Origin: Mycobacterium sp. DL440
Lineage (GTDB): Bacteria; Actinomycetota; Actinomycetes; Mycobacteriales; Mycobacteriaceae
Direction: 5' to 3'
NCBI RefSeq assembly: GCF_011745145.1
Contig: NZ_CP050191.1
Location: 1,695,096 to 1,759,095 of the forward strand
DNA length: 64,000 bases
In this document: piece after piece, positions 51,003 to 60,554 of the stretch
Position numbering within the stretch: the first letter of the stretch is position 1
How the letters are laid out: the number at the start of each line of letters is the position of its first letter
Translations under genes and position numbers: made by a program
Notes under the pieces: model-generated
Told to the model about the DNA's origin: nothing
Seen by the model: the letters and a program-made list of their open reading frames with translations, nothing else
The model's database searches: none

Positions 51003-51359
51003 TCACCCCGACGCCGCGTCGATCACCCCGTCGAGAATCTCGCGTGACGTCGACAAGTCCCGGATCGCCTGCTCGAGCCGGTGGCGTTCGGCGGAAAGCT
51101 CGCTGAGCAGGCGGGGTGTGGCCTGCGGGGCAGGTCCGCCGTCGGCATCGCGCATACAGGGCAGCAGCGACGAGATGGTGCGGCTGTGCAGCCCGGCGGC
51201 AAAGAGCTCCTGGATGCGGATCACCCGGTCGACGGCCTTCTCCGGATACTCGCGTTGCCCGCCCGGGGTGCGGTCGGACACCAACAGGCCCTGCTCTTCG
51301 TAATAGCGCAGCGACCGTTGGCTGACCCCGGTGCGGCGTGCGAGTTCGCCTATACGCAT
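51003..51359 (-). CDS. MerR family transcriptional regulator
   Basis: 118 aa. HTH MRIGELARRTGVSQRSLRYYEEQGLL at the N-terminus, then REYPEKAVDRVIRIQELFAAG and a coiled coil. Only one Cys (LPCMRD), so it is not a classical metal sensor. It is divergent from a polysaccharide deacetylase gene whose promoter has the long spacer and dyad of MerR targets. Confidence 0.88.
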   Translation of the reverse strand: MRIGELARRTGVSQRSLRYYEEQGLLVSDRTPGGQREYPEKAVDRVIRIQELFAAGLHSRTISSLLPCMRDADGGPAPQATPRLLSELSAERHRLEQAIRDLSTSREILDGVIDAASG

Positions 51360-51381
51360 ATGCCAGTTATACCGACGCGAC

Positions 51382-51413
51382 TTGACCCTGACATCGGTGT
51401 CAGCTCGTACCGT
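51382..51413 (+). promoter_or_regulatory. MerR-type promoter with overlong spacer and dyad
   Basis: -35 TTGACC (51382-51387) is directly followed by the perfect dyad CTGACA-TCGG-TGTCAG (51388-51403), and a -10-like GTACCG or TACCGT starts at 51407/51408, giving a 19-20 base spacer. The deacetylase ATG (51419) is six bases downstream, suggesting a leaderless mRNA. Confidence 0.65.
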
Positions 51414-51418
51414 TCGTC

Positions 51419-52315
51419 ATGACCACGTTGCAACCGCCTTTCACCTACAGCCCGATCATCGAACGTGCACCCATCAGCTGGCCCGGCGGCGCACGCGTCG
51501 CGGTCTACATCGGACTCAACGTCGAACACTTCCTCGCCGACCGGCCCTCGACGAGTATCTGGCCCGGTACCGCGGAGCTGACCCCCGATGCGCTCAATTA
51601 CGGCTGGCGGGATTACGGGGCCCGGGTGGGGATCTGGCGCACGATCGACGCCTTCGACAGGCACGGCATCCGTCCCAGCGTGCTGCTGAATTCGGCTGTC
51701 ATCGAGCATCATCCGCAGATCGTGGCCGCCGGCGTGGAACGGAACTGGACGTGGCTGGCGCACGGGCAGACCAACTCGATTCTGCACACCGGGCTGGCCG
51801 TCGGCGAGGAGCGTCGGATTCTCGCCACGATCGCCGCCGATATCGCCGATGCGACGGGCAGGCGCCCGCGCGGCTGGATGGGGCCGGGCCTGACCGAAAC
51901 CGCTCACACTCCGGAATTGTTGGCTGAACTCGGTTTTCACTATGTCCTTGACTGGACCAACGATGACCAGCCCTACCCGCTGACAGTCCCAGGCATGTTC
52001 AGCGTGCCGTACTCGGTGGAACTCAACGATCTTCTGATCTTCGGAAAAGGCTTCACCGGGCCAGAGTTCGTGCAAATGGTGATCGATCAGTACGAGCAGC
52101 TGCACGCGGACTCTGCTACCAGTGGCCGGGTGATGGCATTGGCGCTGCACCCCTTCGTGATCGGGCAACCCTTCCGGCACAAGTACCTCGAGCAGGTTCT
52201 GGAGTACCTAGCCGCGCAACCTGACGCGTGGTTGACGACCAGCGATGAGATCGCGGCAATCCGCCGGAATGATTGCGAACGCGTCGTTCTTCATCCTGTT
52301 GACGGCCGCCGGTAA
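51419..52315 (+). CDS. Polysaccharide deacetylase (PuuE-type NodB fold)
   Basis: 298 aa. WPGGARVAVYIGLNVEHF, YGWRDYGARVGIWR, HGQTNSILH, GWMGPGLTETAHTPELLAELGFHYVLDWTNDDQP and LHPFVIGQPFRHKYL fit the PuuE/allantoinase-like branch of polysaccharide deacetylases. The usual first Asp-Asp is Asn-Val-Glu here, so the metal site may differ. The last 15 or so residues (DCERVVLHPVDGRR) are read from cytochrome P450 DNA in another frame, so the native C-terminus has been replaced. Confidence 0.82.
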   Translation: MTTLQPPFTYSPIIERAPISWPGGARVAVYIGLNVEHFLADRPSTSIWPGTAELTPDALNYGWRDYGARVGIWRTIDAFDRHGIRPSVLLNSAVIEHHPQIVAAGVERNWTWLAHGQTNSILHTGLAVGEERRILATIAADIADATGRRPRGWMGPGLTETAHTPELLAELGFHYVLDWTNDDQPYPLTVPGMFSVPYSVELNDLLIFGKGFTGPEFVQMVIDQYEQLHADSATSGRVMALALHPFVIGQPFRHKYLEQVLEYLAAQPDAWLTTSDEIAAIRRNDCERVVLHPVDGRR

Positions 52316-52481
52316 CGATACGACCCGCAACGCGATCAGTCATGGCATGGTGGCGCTGAGCCGTTATCCCGACGAACGTGCCACATGGTGGAACGACTTC
52401 GACGAGGTATCGCCGACGGCAGTGGAAGAGATCGTGCACGGCGTCAAACACCTGCGCGCCGCGTGGACCTCGGCTGCCTAG
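52269..52481 (+). pseudogene. Cytochrome P450 relic (I-helix segment)
   Basis: 70 codons reading FFILLTAAGNDTTRNAISHG, then MVALSRYPDERATWW and VSPTAVEEIV: the P450 oxygen-activation helix (AGxDT) through to the E-x-x-R lead-in, as in CYP125/CYP142-type enzymes. Both the N-terminal half and the heme-Cys region are gone. It overlaps the deacetylase 3' end in a different frame and its stop overlaps the next gene's stop. Confidence 0.75.
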
Positions 52482-53500
52482 AGCGACGCGACTGGAATGT
52501 CGTGGAGGCGCGGCGGAATCGTGGCGGCCCCGAGTTTCTTGAGTGCGGCGGCCGCGTCGAGTGAACGCACCGGACGTCCCACCCGGGCATGGTCAGCGGT
52601 GACCCGCTGGATCAGCTCGTTGACAGGTGCGCGCAGACCGTGCAGGCGGGCCTGAAACACGATTTCGCCGTTGAACCAGTCGGTTTCGACCTGAGTGTGG
52701 CCTCGGGCCACGCTCTGCCAGGTGGAGCTCAAGTAGTCACCGTTGACCCGGCCTTGCAGCAGATCCCCGCGGCGTCGTGCATCCTGTTCGGCGGTGACCA
52801 AGGGAATCCCGGCGGCCGTGAGCACATGTTCGGCCTCCGTGTGGGCGCGGGCGACCAATTCGTTGGCGTCGGGTCCCGGACGGTACACCGCGATCACCCC
52901 GTTACCGAGATTGGCGATCAGCTTGCGGTGTTTCCACGCCACGATGTCATCGCGCACCAGCGAATGGAATCCGGCCTCGCGCAGCGTGGCCGCGGTCTGT
53001 TCGGCCAGCCTGTCCTGGCCGGTGGGGTAGCGGCCGAGATCGAGGATCCCCGCCACCGGATGGCTCTGTTGGATGACCACGCCGGGTTCGAGGTGAGCGG
53101 CCGGGAGCATCACCGTGACGCCGTACACGTTGGCGAACATCCGGAGGGCGGCAGCCTCGTTGGTGACACCGTTCTGAGCGATGAACACCGGTGTGTCCGA
53201 CCGTGCGTGCGCGCTGAGATCGGCTAGAGCCGAGGCAGTTTGGTGGCTCTTGACCGCCAGTATCACCACCGGGTCAGCCGACCAGTCGACCTCGCCGGCG
53301 CCTGCCGCGGTCGGCAGTGCCACGGTGTCGGTCCCGGTCTGTGTCACCAGGGTGAGGCCGCGGGAGCGGATTGCGTCGAGGTGTTCGCCGCGGGCGACGG
53401 CAGTAACGTCGAACCCGGCCAGCCGCAGTCGGGCGGCAATCACACCGCCGATCGCGCCGACTCCGTACACCACGAACGGTCGGGTGAAAGTTCTCGCCAT
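52478..53500 (-). CDS. Ketopantoate reductase family (PanE/ApbA) oxidoreductase
   Basis: 340 aa from the ATG at 53500. GxGxxG is VYGVGAIGGVIAARLR at 10-25; VKSHQTASAL and the catalytic-type Lys in WKHRKLIANLGN follow. It is longer than the standard pantothenate enzyme and outside a pan operon, so a different 2-oxo substrate is likely. It is 47 bases downstream of the LysR gene on the same strand. Confidence 0.82.
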   Translation of the reverse strand: MARTFTRPFVVYGVGAIGGVIAARLRLAGFDVTAVARGEHLDAIRSRGLTLVTQTGTDTVALPTAAGAGEVDWSADPVVILAVKSHQTASALADLSAHARSDTPVFIAQNGVTNEAAALRMFANVYGVTVMLPAAHLEPGVVIQQSHPVAGILDLGRYPTGQDRLAEQTAATLREAGFHSLVRDDIVAWKHRKLIANLGNGVIAVYRPGPDANELVARAHTEAEHVLTAAGIPLVTAEQDARRRGDLLQGRVNGDYLSSTWQSVARGHTQVETDWFNGEIVFQARLHGLRAPVNELIQRVTADHARVGRPVRSLDAAAALKKLGAATIPPRLHDIPVASL

Positions 53501-53547
53501 CGCAGGTCGCCTCGATTCTTCGGTGTTGAGGACACGATCGCGGCGTA

Positions 53548-54480
53548 TCACGATGCGACGCCGAGTGGCTCGGAGGACTGCGTGGGCAGTGCCTCATCTG
53601 CGATCGTCCGCAACGTACGCAGGATGAGCGCGAGGTTCGGATCGCGCTGCCTGCCGGCGCGGACGACGGCACTGATGGCGCGACCGCCGAGGGCGAGGTC
53701 TCCGACGATCAGACCTTCCAGGTTGCCCGGCACCGACAACCGGGGCACGATGGCCGACGCTACCTCGGTGGCCGCCAGCTCGCAGATGTTCTGCGCGCCG
53801 ATCAGCCGGTGCTTGACCTGCGGGGTGAAACCGGCGCTCTCGCAGGCATGTACGGCGGCGGTTCCCAGACCGGAATTCTGCGGTCCGGTCACCCAGAACC
53901 CTTCGGCCAGGGCGGACAGGCCCTGTTTGCGGATCCTCAGATGTGACTCTGTGGGGGCCAACAGCACCAGCGGTTCGAACAACAACGGCGTGGTGGTCAG
54001 GCCGCCTGTCGGGTCTGGGCCGAGGAAGTCGTACTGGCACGTGATCGCGACATCGACCTCGCCCTGGCGCAGCAGCCGCAGCGCGGCAGCGCTCGTATCC
54101 TGCTGGACCTGCACGCGAAGATCCGGTGCTTCGCTGCTGAGGCGATGCATCAGGGGAACGGCCAGCGTGGGAATCCCCATGTTGAACGTGGCGATGGCGA
54201 CCTGCCCGGCCACCCGGTCCCGGGTTTCGGCCACTGCGCTCATGGCCTCGTCGACGGCGACCAGGACGCGACGGACGTGCTCGGCGAGCACCTGACCGCT
54301 GCGGGTCAGCCCAAGGGTGCGCCCGTCGCGACGGAACAGTACTGCTCCGGCTTCCTCTTCCAGCACGCGAAGCTGTTGGGAAACTGCAGAACTCGTGATG
54401 TTGCGATGCGCGGCCACCGCGGTGACCGATCCGAGGTCGGCCAGATCCGCCAGCAGCATCATCCGACGTAGGTCCAGCAA
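53548..54480 (-). CDS. LysR family transcriptional regulator
   Basis: 310 aa from a TTG at 54480, preferred because it restores the family's L-D-L-R-R-x-x-x-L opening and has a GGGGG ribosome site; an ATG at residue 8 is the fallback. HTH GSVTAVAAHRNITSSAVSQQL, then the effector domain (VAIATFNMGIPTLAVPL). It is divergent from the TauD dioxygenase gene and may control both that operon and the PanE-like gene. Confidence 0.85.
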   Translation of the reverse strand: MLDLRRMMLLADLADLGSVTAVAAHRNITSSAVSQQLRVLEEEAGAVLFRRDGRTLGLTRSGQVLAEHVRRVLVAVDEAMSAVAETRDRVAGQVAIATFNMGIPTLAVPLMHRLSSEAPDLRVQVQQDTSAAALRLLRQGEVDVAITCQYDFLGPDPTGGLTTTPLLFEPLVLLAPTESHLRIRKQGLSALAEGFWVTGPQNSGLGTAAVHACESAGFTPQVKHRLIGAQNICELAATEVASAIVPRLSVPGNLEGLIVGDLALGGRAISAVVRAGRQRDPNLALILRTLRTIADEALPTQSSEPLGVAS

Positions 54481-54825
54481 CGCCCACCCCCTGGGAGGTG
54501 ACGGGGCACGCCGTCGACGCGCGTGAGTTCGGCGCGGAGGCAAGTGGTGAAGTCCGTCGGATTCACGGTCGCCAGAATGACAGAACTGTCGGGCGAGCGC
54601 AGCGAAATGATACTCGGTGTTGTGCCAGCACTCCGCTCTGAACAGGGCTTTTCGGCGTGCAGCGTCAGGAATCACCGAAATTGTAATTCTCGTGTCATCC
54701 AGGCTTCACGCGAGATTAAGGCGCGCTGAAGGGTTCCGGTAGCAAAAGACTGTTGTTCGTCGCCCTCGGCGCACCGACTCTGGCCACAGCAGTCCGACAC
54801 CGAGTCAAGACAAGGGAGCCCGCGC
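54481..54825. other. Long divergent intergenic region, LysR to TauD
   Basis: 345 bases with no believable gene. An imperfect dyad, AATTCTCG (54685-54692) and CGAGATT (54711-54717), centred about 125 bases before the dioxygenase start, is a possible LysR site. Nothing else is recognised. Confidence 0.4.
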
Positions 54826-55779
54826 ATGACCGACATCACCGAAAAACTCAGGGAAAACAGCACTCTCACCGACACCGGTCTGGACGTCGTGCCCGTCGCC
54901 GGGTACATCGGCGCCGAGATCCGCGGGGTCGACCTGCGCGGCGAGCTGGAGAGCAGCGTCGTCGAGGAGATCCGCAGTGCGCTGCACACCTACAAGGTGA
55001 TCTTCTTCCGCGATCAGGAGATCGGGCATGCCGAACAGGTCGCGTTCGCGCGGAAGTTCGGCAAGGTGACCCCGGCCCATCCTCATGAGGAGGAAGCGCC
55101 CGACGGGTTCCCTGAGATCCTGCCGATCGACAGCCGGCGCTACGAGCGTCATCTGGGCCGCAAGCGCACCTCGTACGACAGCAGCTGGCATACCGACGTC
55201 ACCGCACTGGTGAACCCGCCCGCGGCCTCGATTCTGCGCGCACACATCCTGCCGCCCTACGGCGGTGACACCGCGTGGACCAACCTCGTTGCGGCGTATG
55301 AGAACCTGCCCAAGGATCTGCGGGACTTTGCCGACAAGCTCGACATCAGGCACCAGTTCAATGCGCGCGCGGTGGCCGGCAGCCAGCGGGACCGGAAGGT
55401 GCGTGAGGCGAACTTGGTGACCTATCATCCCGCGGTCCGCGTGCACCCGGTCACGGGGGAGCGCGCACTGTTCGTCAGTCCCGGCTTCACCCGTGGTACC
55501 CGCGAGATCCGGGGTTACTCACCGACGCAGAGTGAGGCGATCCTGAAGCTGCTGTGGGATGAGGCGACGCGCACCGAGTACACGGTCCGGTTCCGCTGGG
55601 CGCCGGGCAGCATCGCGTTCTGGGACAACCGGGCCACCGCACACCTGGCGATCGCCGATGCCGGCCACCTCGACTACGACCGCGTGCTCTACCGCGTCAC
55701 CCTCGAAGGAGATGTGCCCCAGGGTGTCGACGGCCGCACGTCCGACTCGGTCTCCGGCGACGCCTTCTACGGTTCCTGA
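54826..55779 (+). CDS. TauD/TfdA family Fe(II)/2-oxoglutarate dioxygenase
   Basis: 317 aa. The metal triad is His and Asp of SSWHTDVTAL and the distal His of RATAHLAIAD; the 2-oxoglutarate Arg fits VLYRVTLEG. The family oxidises taurine, alkylsulfonates or alkyl sulfates to release sulfite or sulfate; the mycobacterial relative Rv3406 cleaves alkyl sulfates. First gene of a plus-strand operon with an aldo/keto reductase and a nitroreductase-fold protein. Confidence 0.9.
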   Translation: MTDITEKLRENSTLTDTGLDVVPVAGYIGAEIRGVDLRGELESSVVEEIRSALHTYKVIFFRDQEIGHAEQVAFARKFGKVTPAHPHEEEAPDGFPEILPIDSRRYERHLGRKRTSYDSSWHTDVTALVNPPAASILRAHILPPYGGDTAWTNLVAAYENLPKDLRDFADKLDIRHQFNARAVAGSQRDRKVREANLVTYHPAVRVHPVTGERALFVSPGFTRGTREIRGYSPTQSEAILKLLWDEATRTEYTVRFRWAPGSIAFWDNRATAHLAIADAGHLDYDRVLYRVTLEGDVPQGVDGRTSDSVSGDAFYGS

Positions 55780-55812
55780 TCAAGCACGACCACAACTAGA
55801 AAGCAGGCAAGT

Positions 55813-56828
<1,016 letters not shown>

Positions 56829-56832
<4 letters not shown>

Positions 56833-57626
56833 CCGTCATCGCCCGTTACGGCGACATTGACGCGGCGCTGGCGGTGCACAGCGAGACGCTGGCACTGCAA
56901 CTGGCGCACCGGTCGGTGCGGAAGTTCACCGCCCAGTCGGTGACCGATGAGCAACTTTCGGCGCTGGTCGCCGCCGCCCAGTCGGCGGCGACCAGCTCGA
57001 ATCTCCAGCCGTGGAGCGTGATCGCCATCCGCGATCCGCAGCGCAAGACCCGGCTGGCTGCACTGGCCAACAATCAGCAGTTCATCAACGAGGCACCGCT
57101 GTTCCTGGTTTGGGTGGCTGATCTGGGGCGGGCGCGTCGGTTGGCGCAACGGTCCGGGGTCGCGCTGGATGGTGCGGATTATCTGGAGACCACGATCATC
57201 GGATTTGTCGACACCGCACTGGCCGCGCAGAATGCGGTGGTGGCCGCCGAATCATTGGGGCTGGGCACGGTTTTCGTCGGAGCCATCCGCAACCACCCCG
57301 AAGAGGTGGCAGCCGAGCTAGGACTGCCGCCACACGCCGTCGCGACGTTCGGCCTCGCTGTCGGCACCCCGGACCCGACGGAAAACGCCGGAATCAAACC
57401 GCGGTTGCCCCGGGATGCGGTGCTGCACCGCGAGCAGTATGACGCGCAGGCGGCGGATTCGCATCTGCCTGCCTATGACGATCGCCTGGCGGTGTACAAC
57501 AATCGCTACGGTCTGTCGGGCAGCTGGAGTGAGCGGGTGCTGAGCCGGTTGGCGGGCCCGCATTCGTTGTCCGGGCGACACCGGCTGCGTGAGCAACTGG
57601 ACCGCCTGGGCCTGCCTTCGCGCTGA
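56829..57626 (+). CDS. Nitroreductase-fold FMN oxidoreductase (NfsA/FRP-like)
   Basis: 265 aa, GTG start overlapping the previous stop. FMN phosphate/ring segment HRSVRKFTAQSVTDEQL and SSNLQPW, plus GLGTVFVGAIRNHPEEVAAELGLP. The family supplies reduced flavin or reduces nitro and quinone groups with NADPH. Next to a DszC/SfnB-like flavin monooxygenase it could provide FMNH2. The operon ends at a strong hairpin. Confidence 0.87.
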
Positions 57627-57630
57627 GGGT

Positions 57631-57680
57631 TTGTCACGCCAGCGTGGCTCTCGGCCGCGGGAGCCACGCTGGCGTGACAA
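57631..57680. terminator. Bidirectional hairpin between convergent operons
   Basis: Perfect 20-base arms at 57631-57650 and 57661-57680 (left arm begins TTGTCACGCC, right arm ends GGCGTGACAA) around a ten-base loop. It lies between the nitroreductase stop and the monooxygenase stop. There is no U-run, as is common for mycobacterial terminators. Confidence 0.85.
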
Positions 57681-57693
57681 GCAGGAGCAGGCG

Positions 57694-58908
57694 CTAGAAG
57701 AATCCCGAATCAGGCAGCGTCGCTCCGTTGACTGCGGCATCGCCGAGCACCCGTGCCTTGTAGATGGTCGGGTTGTGGGAGAACAGGGTACGTAGATTGC
57801 GCCAGTGCCGGTCCAGATGCGATGCCGACCGCACCGACGAGGCGCCGCCGGCATCGAAGACCCGTGAGGCGGCCCGCAGGGCGGGCTGTTCGATGGCCAC
57901 TTTGACCCGGGCGGCGGCCACTGCGCCCTGATCCTCCAGACGGGCGTCGATCCCGCTGATTCGGGCGGTATCGAGGGCCGGGGCCAACTCGGTCGCCGCC
58001 CGCAGCACCAACGCCTCAGCCGCGTAGGCCACCGCGTCGATCTCGCCGACGATCTCCAGTAGCTGTGGGTCGGACGAGGGGGTGTCGGTGGTGGCGAAGG
58101 TGTAGGTGCGGTGACGATCACGTACCAGCGTGGCCGCCTCGGCGGTCAGGGTCCGCAGGATTCCGGCCGCGATCGCGTGCAGGTACAGCTGCACCAACGC
58201 GCCGCGGGCCCGGTCCACGCCCACCTTCGTACCGACCGCCAGCACCTCGTCATCGTGTACCGCGACGTTCTCGAATATGGTTGTCCCACTGCCGGTATGA
58301 CGCTGTCCGATGCCGTCCCAGTCGTCGGCGTGGATGATGCCGGCCCGGTCGGCCGGCACCACCGCGGCGACCGGCGTCCCGTCTTCGTTCTCGGCGGTGG
58401 CACGCACGTAATCGGAGAACTGGGCGCCCGTGCTGTAGAACTTGCGGCCGTTCAGTCGGAGCCCGTCGGCAGAGCGCACCAGCTTCGTGTCATAGGCCTG
58501 GCCGCCCACCCGGGCACTGGTCAGCTCAGAGCTCACCCCGCCGATGAGGTGACCTTGGGCCACCACCGACAGCCACCGGTCCTTGACCGGGCTACCCGGG
58601 AGGCGTTGCAGTTCCTCGACTGTCGCGTAGTGCACCCGCAGGATGTGGGTCAGGTCGGGGTCGGCCTGGGCCAACCTGATCACCAGTTCGAAGAACTCGG
58701 GCACGGTGAACTCACCGCCGCCGAGTTCGCCCGCCAGTCGTGCCGCGCCCAGCCGATGCTCACGCACCAGGGTCAGACCGTGCCCGGGTGGTTCCTGTCC
58801 GCCTTCGTCGAGGCGCCTGCGGTAGTCGGTGGCGATCGCGTCCAACACCCCCTGTAGCTGTTGTCCTCGTGGAACGGCACGCGCCGTCAGTACCGAGTCG
58901 GTGCTCAT
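57694..58908 (-). CDS. DszC/SfnB-like flavin-dependent monooxygenase (acyl-CoA dehydrogenase fold)
   Basis: 404 aa from the ATG at 58908, nine bases after GGAAAGGA; a TTG at 58917 is the alternative. Acyl-CoA-dehydrogenase fold without the CoA-specific catalytic Glu context: LRLNGRKFYSTGAQFSDYVRA, DWDGIGQRHTGSGTTIFENVAV and HLDRHWRNLRTLFSHNP (typical of group D monooxygenases such as DszC and SfnB). It probably oxidises an organosulfur compound with FMNH2. Last gene of the ABC operon. Confidence 0.85.
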   Translation of the reverse strand: MSTDSVLTARAVPRGQQLQGVLDAIATDYRRRLDEGGQEPPGHGLTLVREHRLGAARLAGELGGGEFTVPEFFELVIRLAQADPDLTHILRVHYATVEELQRLPGSPVKDRWLSVVAQGHLIGGVSSELTSARVGGQAYDTKLVRSADGLRLNGRKFYSTGAQFSDYVRATAENEDGTPVAAVVPADRAGIIHADDWDGIGQRHTGSGTTIFENVAVHDDEVLAVGTKVGVDRARGALVQLYLHAIAAGILRTLTAEAATLVRDRHRTYTFATTDTPSSDPQLLEIVGEIDAVAYAAEALVLRAATELAPALDTARISGIDARLEDQGAVAAARVKVAIEQPALRAASRVFDAGGASSVRSASHLDRHWRNLRTLFSHNPTIYKARVLGDAAVNGATLPDSGFF

Positions 58909-58913
58909 CGGTG

Positions 58914-60554
58914 TCAATCCTTTCCGGTGGTTGCGGCCGAGGTGTCGTCGATCCAGGCGTTGTAAAACCAGGGCACCGAGTTGGCCGCGTTTGTGAATCC
59001 CCGCACCCGTGGGGCGACGGCGAAAATCTGGGTGTCTTCGAGCAGCGGGATGGAGTACGCATTGTCGATGACGTAGTTGTTGTACTCCTCAAGCACTTTC
59101 AGTCGCTGGGCCGGGTCGGTGGCTTCGATCTGCGCATGCAGCAAGCGGTCGATCGCGGGGTTCGCGCCGTCGAGGGCGTACAGATCGCCGCCCTTGCTGT
59201 CATAGTTCTGCCACAGCCGCACCGGGTCGGCGGTGGGCCAGCCGTTGCGCCGCAGGCCCACCGAATCCTCGACGCTGGCGGTGGGATAGTTGGCGAAGTC
59301 TGTCTGGCGGATGACCAGCCTGATGCCGAGGCGTCGCAACTGCCGCTGGATCAGTTCGTACATCGGTTTGGCGGTGTGGTCGTAGACGTCCACATAGATC
59401 TTCACGGCCAACTCCTGGCCGTCCTTGACCCGGTAGCCGTCGGGGTTGACGTGGGTCCATCCGGAGGTTTCCAGCCGCCGTGCCGCCTCGTCCGGGTCGA
59501 AGCGGACGGCGTCGCTGCGGTCGGTGTAGCCGGGGAAGTTCTCGGTGACGATGTTGTGGGCGGGCTTCCAGTTGTCGGTGTAAAGGGTGTGCAGGATCTC
59601 GTTGCGGTCGATTCCGAAGCCGATCGCCTTGCGCACGTTGATATCCCGCATAAACGGAGCGGTCTGCCGGACGTCGAGCGTGTTGGCAAGGCCGGGGGTG
59701 CGCAGCCCGCGCACGTCGAAGCCTTCCCGCGACAGCAGGCGCTCATCCGGGGGCTGGGAGTAGCGGATGGCGTCGGCCTGCCCGGCCCGCAGCGCCCCCA
59801 CCCGGACACTGTCCTCGGTCACCGGGATGACGGTGACAGTGTCCAGATACGCCTCACCCTGGTGCGGTGCGGTCGCCGGCGCCCAGTTGTAGCCCCGGCG
59901 TTTGGACAGCACGATCTGCTTGTCCGGGATCTCCGAGGTGGCGACGAACGGCCCGGACCCGATCAGGTTGGTGACGACAGACTGCTGTTCCTTACTGGCG
60001 TCGATCGTGGCGTCGGCGACCAGACCGGAGGTGTTCAACGACAGCACCGCGATGAACGGCGCGTACGGCTTGCGGAGCGTGACGCGAACCGTGCGGCGCG
60101 CGGGGTCGGCCGTGATCGAGTCGACCTCCGGGAAATAGGTGTTGCGCGTGATGCCTTTGGCTTTGTCTCCGTTGGCTTCCCATTCCAGGTTGCGGCGTAC
60201 CGACTCGGCGTCGACCGGTTGGCCGTTGCTGTAGCTGGCTCCGTCGCGGATGGTGAATTCGTAGATGCGCTTGGACGGGTCGACGGTCCACTTCTGTGCG
60301 ATCCACGGCACGAAATCGAAGGTCTTGGGGTCCTGGTAGACCAGGCGGTCCAGCATCTGGTCCTTGAGCAGGCTGTTCTGCCAGTAGCTGACCTGGATCT
60401 GCAGAGAGGCCGGTGCCTCGGCGTCCAGGTAGGTCAGGTCGCCACCCCGGGCGCCGGGAGACCCGATGTGCGTGTGTTCGGTGGCGCTGCAAGCGCTCAC
60501 GCCTCCGGTGCCGACCAGCACTGTGGCCAGCAGGGTGACCGCGTGCCGGATCAT
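58914..60554 (-). CDS. ABC transporter substrate-binding lipoprotein (peptide/family 5 type)
   Basis: 546 aa from the ATG at 60554 (a GTG three bases earlier is equally possible). Signal with lipobox GGVSACS near residue 22. SBP family 5 marks: MLDRLVYQDPKTFDFVPWIAQKWTVD, FTIRDGASYSNGQPVDAESV, RKAIGFGIDRNEI. It binds a peptide-sized or sulfur-containing solute outside the membrane and delivers it to the permeases encoded upstream. Start overlaps the ATPase stop (TGATG). Confidence 0.9.
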   Translation of the reverse strand: MIRHAVTLLATVLVGTGGVSACSATEHTHIGSPGARGGDLTYLDAEAPASLQIQVSYWQNSLLKDQMLDRLVYQDPKTFDFVPWIAQKWTVDPSKRIYEFTIRDGASYSNGQPVDAESVRRNLEWEANGDKAKGITRNTYFPEVDSITADPARRTVRVTLRKPYAPFIAVLSLNTSGLVADATIDASKEQQSVVTNLIGSGPFVATSEIPDKQIVLSKRRGYNWAPATAPHQGEAYLDTVTVIPVTEDSVRVGALRAGQADAIRYSQPPDERLLSREGFDVRGLRTPGLANTLDVRQTAPFMRDINVRKAIGFGIDRNEILHTLYTDNWKPAHNIVTENFPGYTDRSDAVRFDPDEAARRLETSGWTHVNPDGYRVKDGQELAVKIYVDVYDHTAKPMYELIQRQLRRLGIRLVIRQTDFANYPTASVEDSVGLRRNGWPTADPVRLWQNYDSKGGDLYALDGANPAIDRLLHAQIEATDPAQRLKVLEEYNNYVIDNAYSIPLLEDTQIFAVAPRVRGFTNAANSVPWFYNAWIDDTSAATTGKD

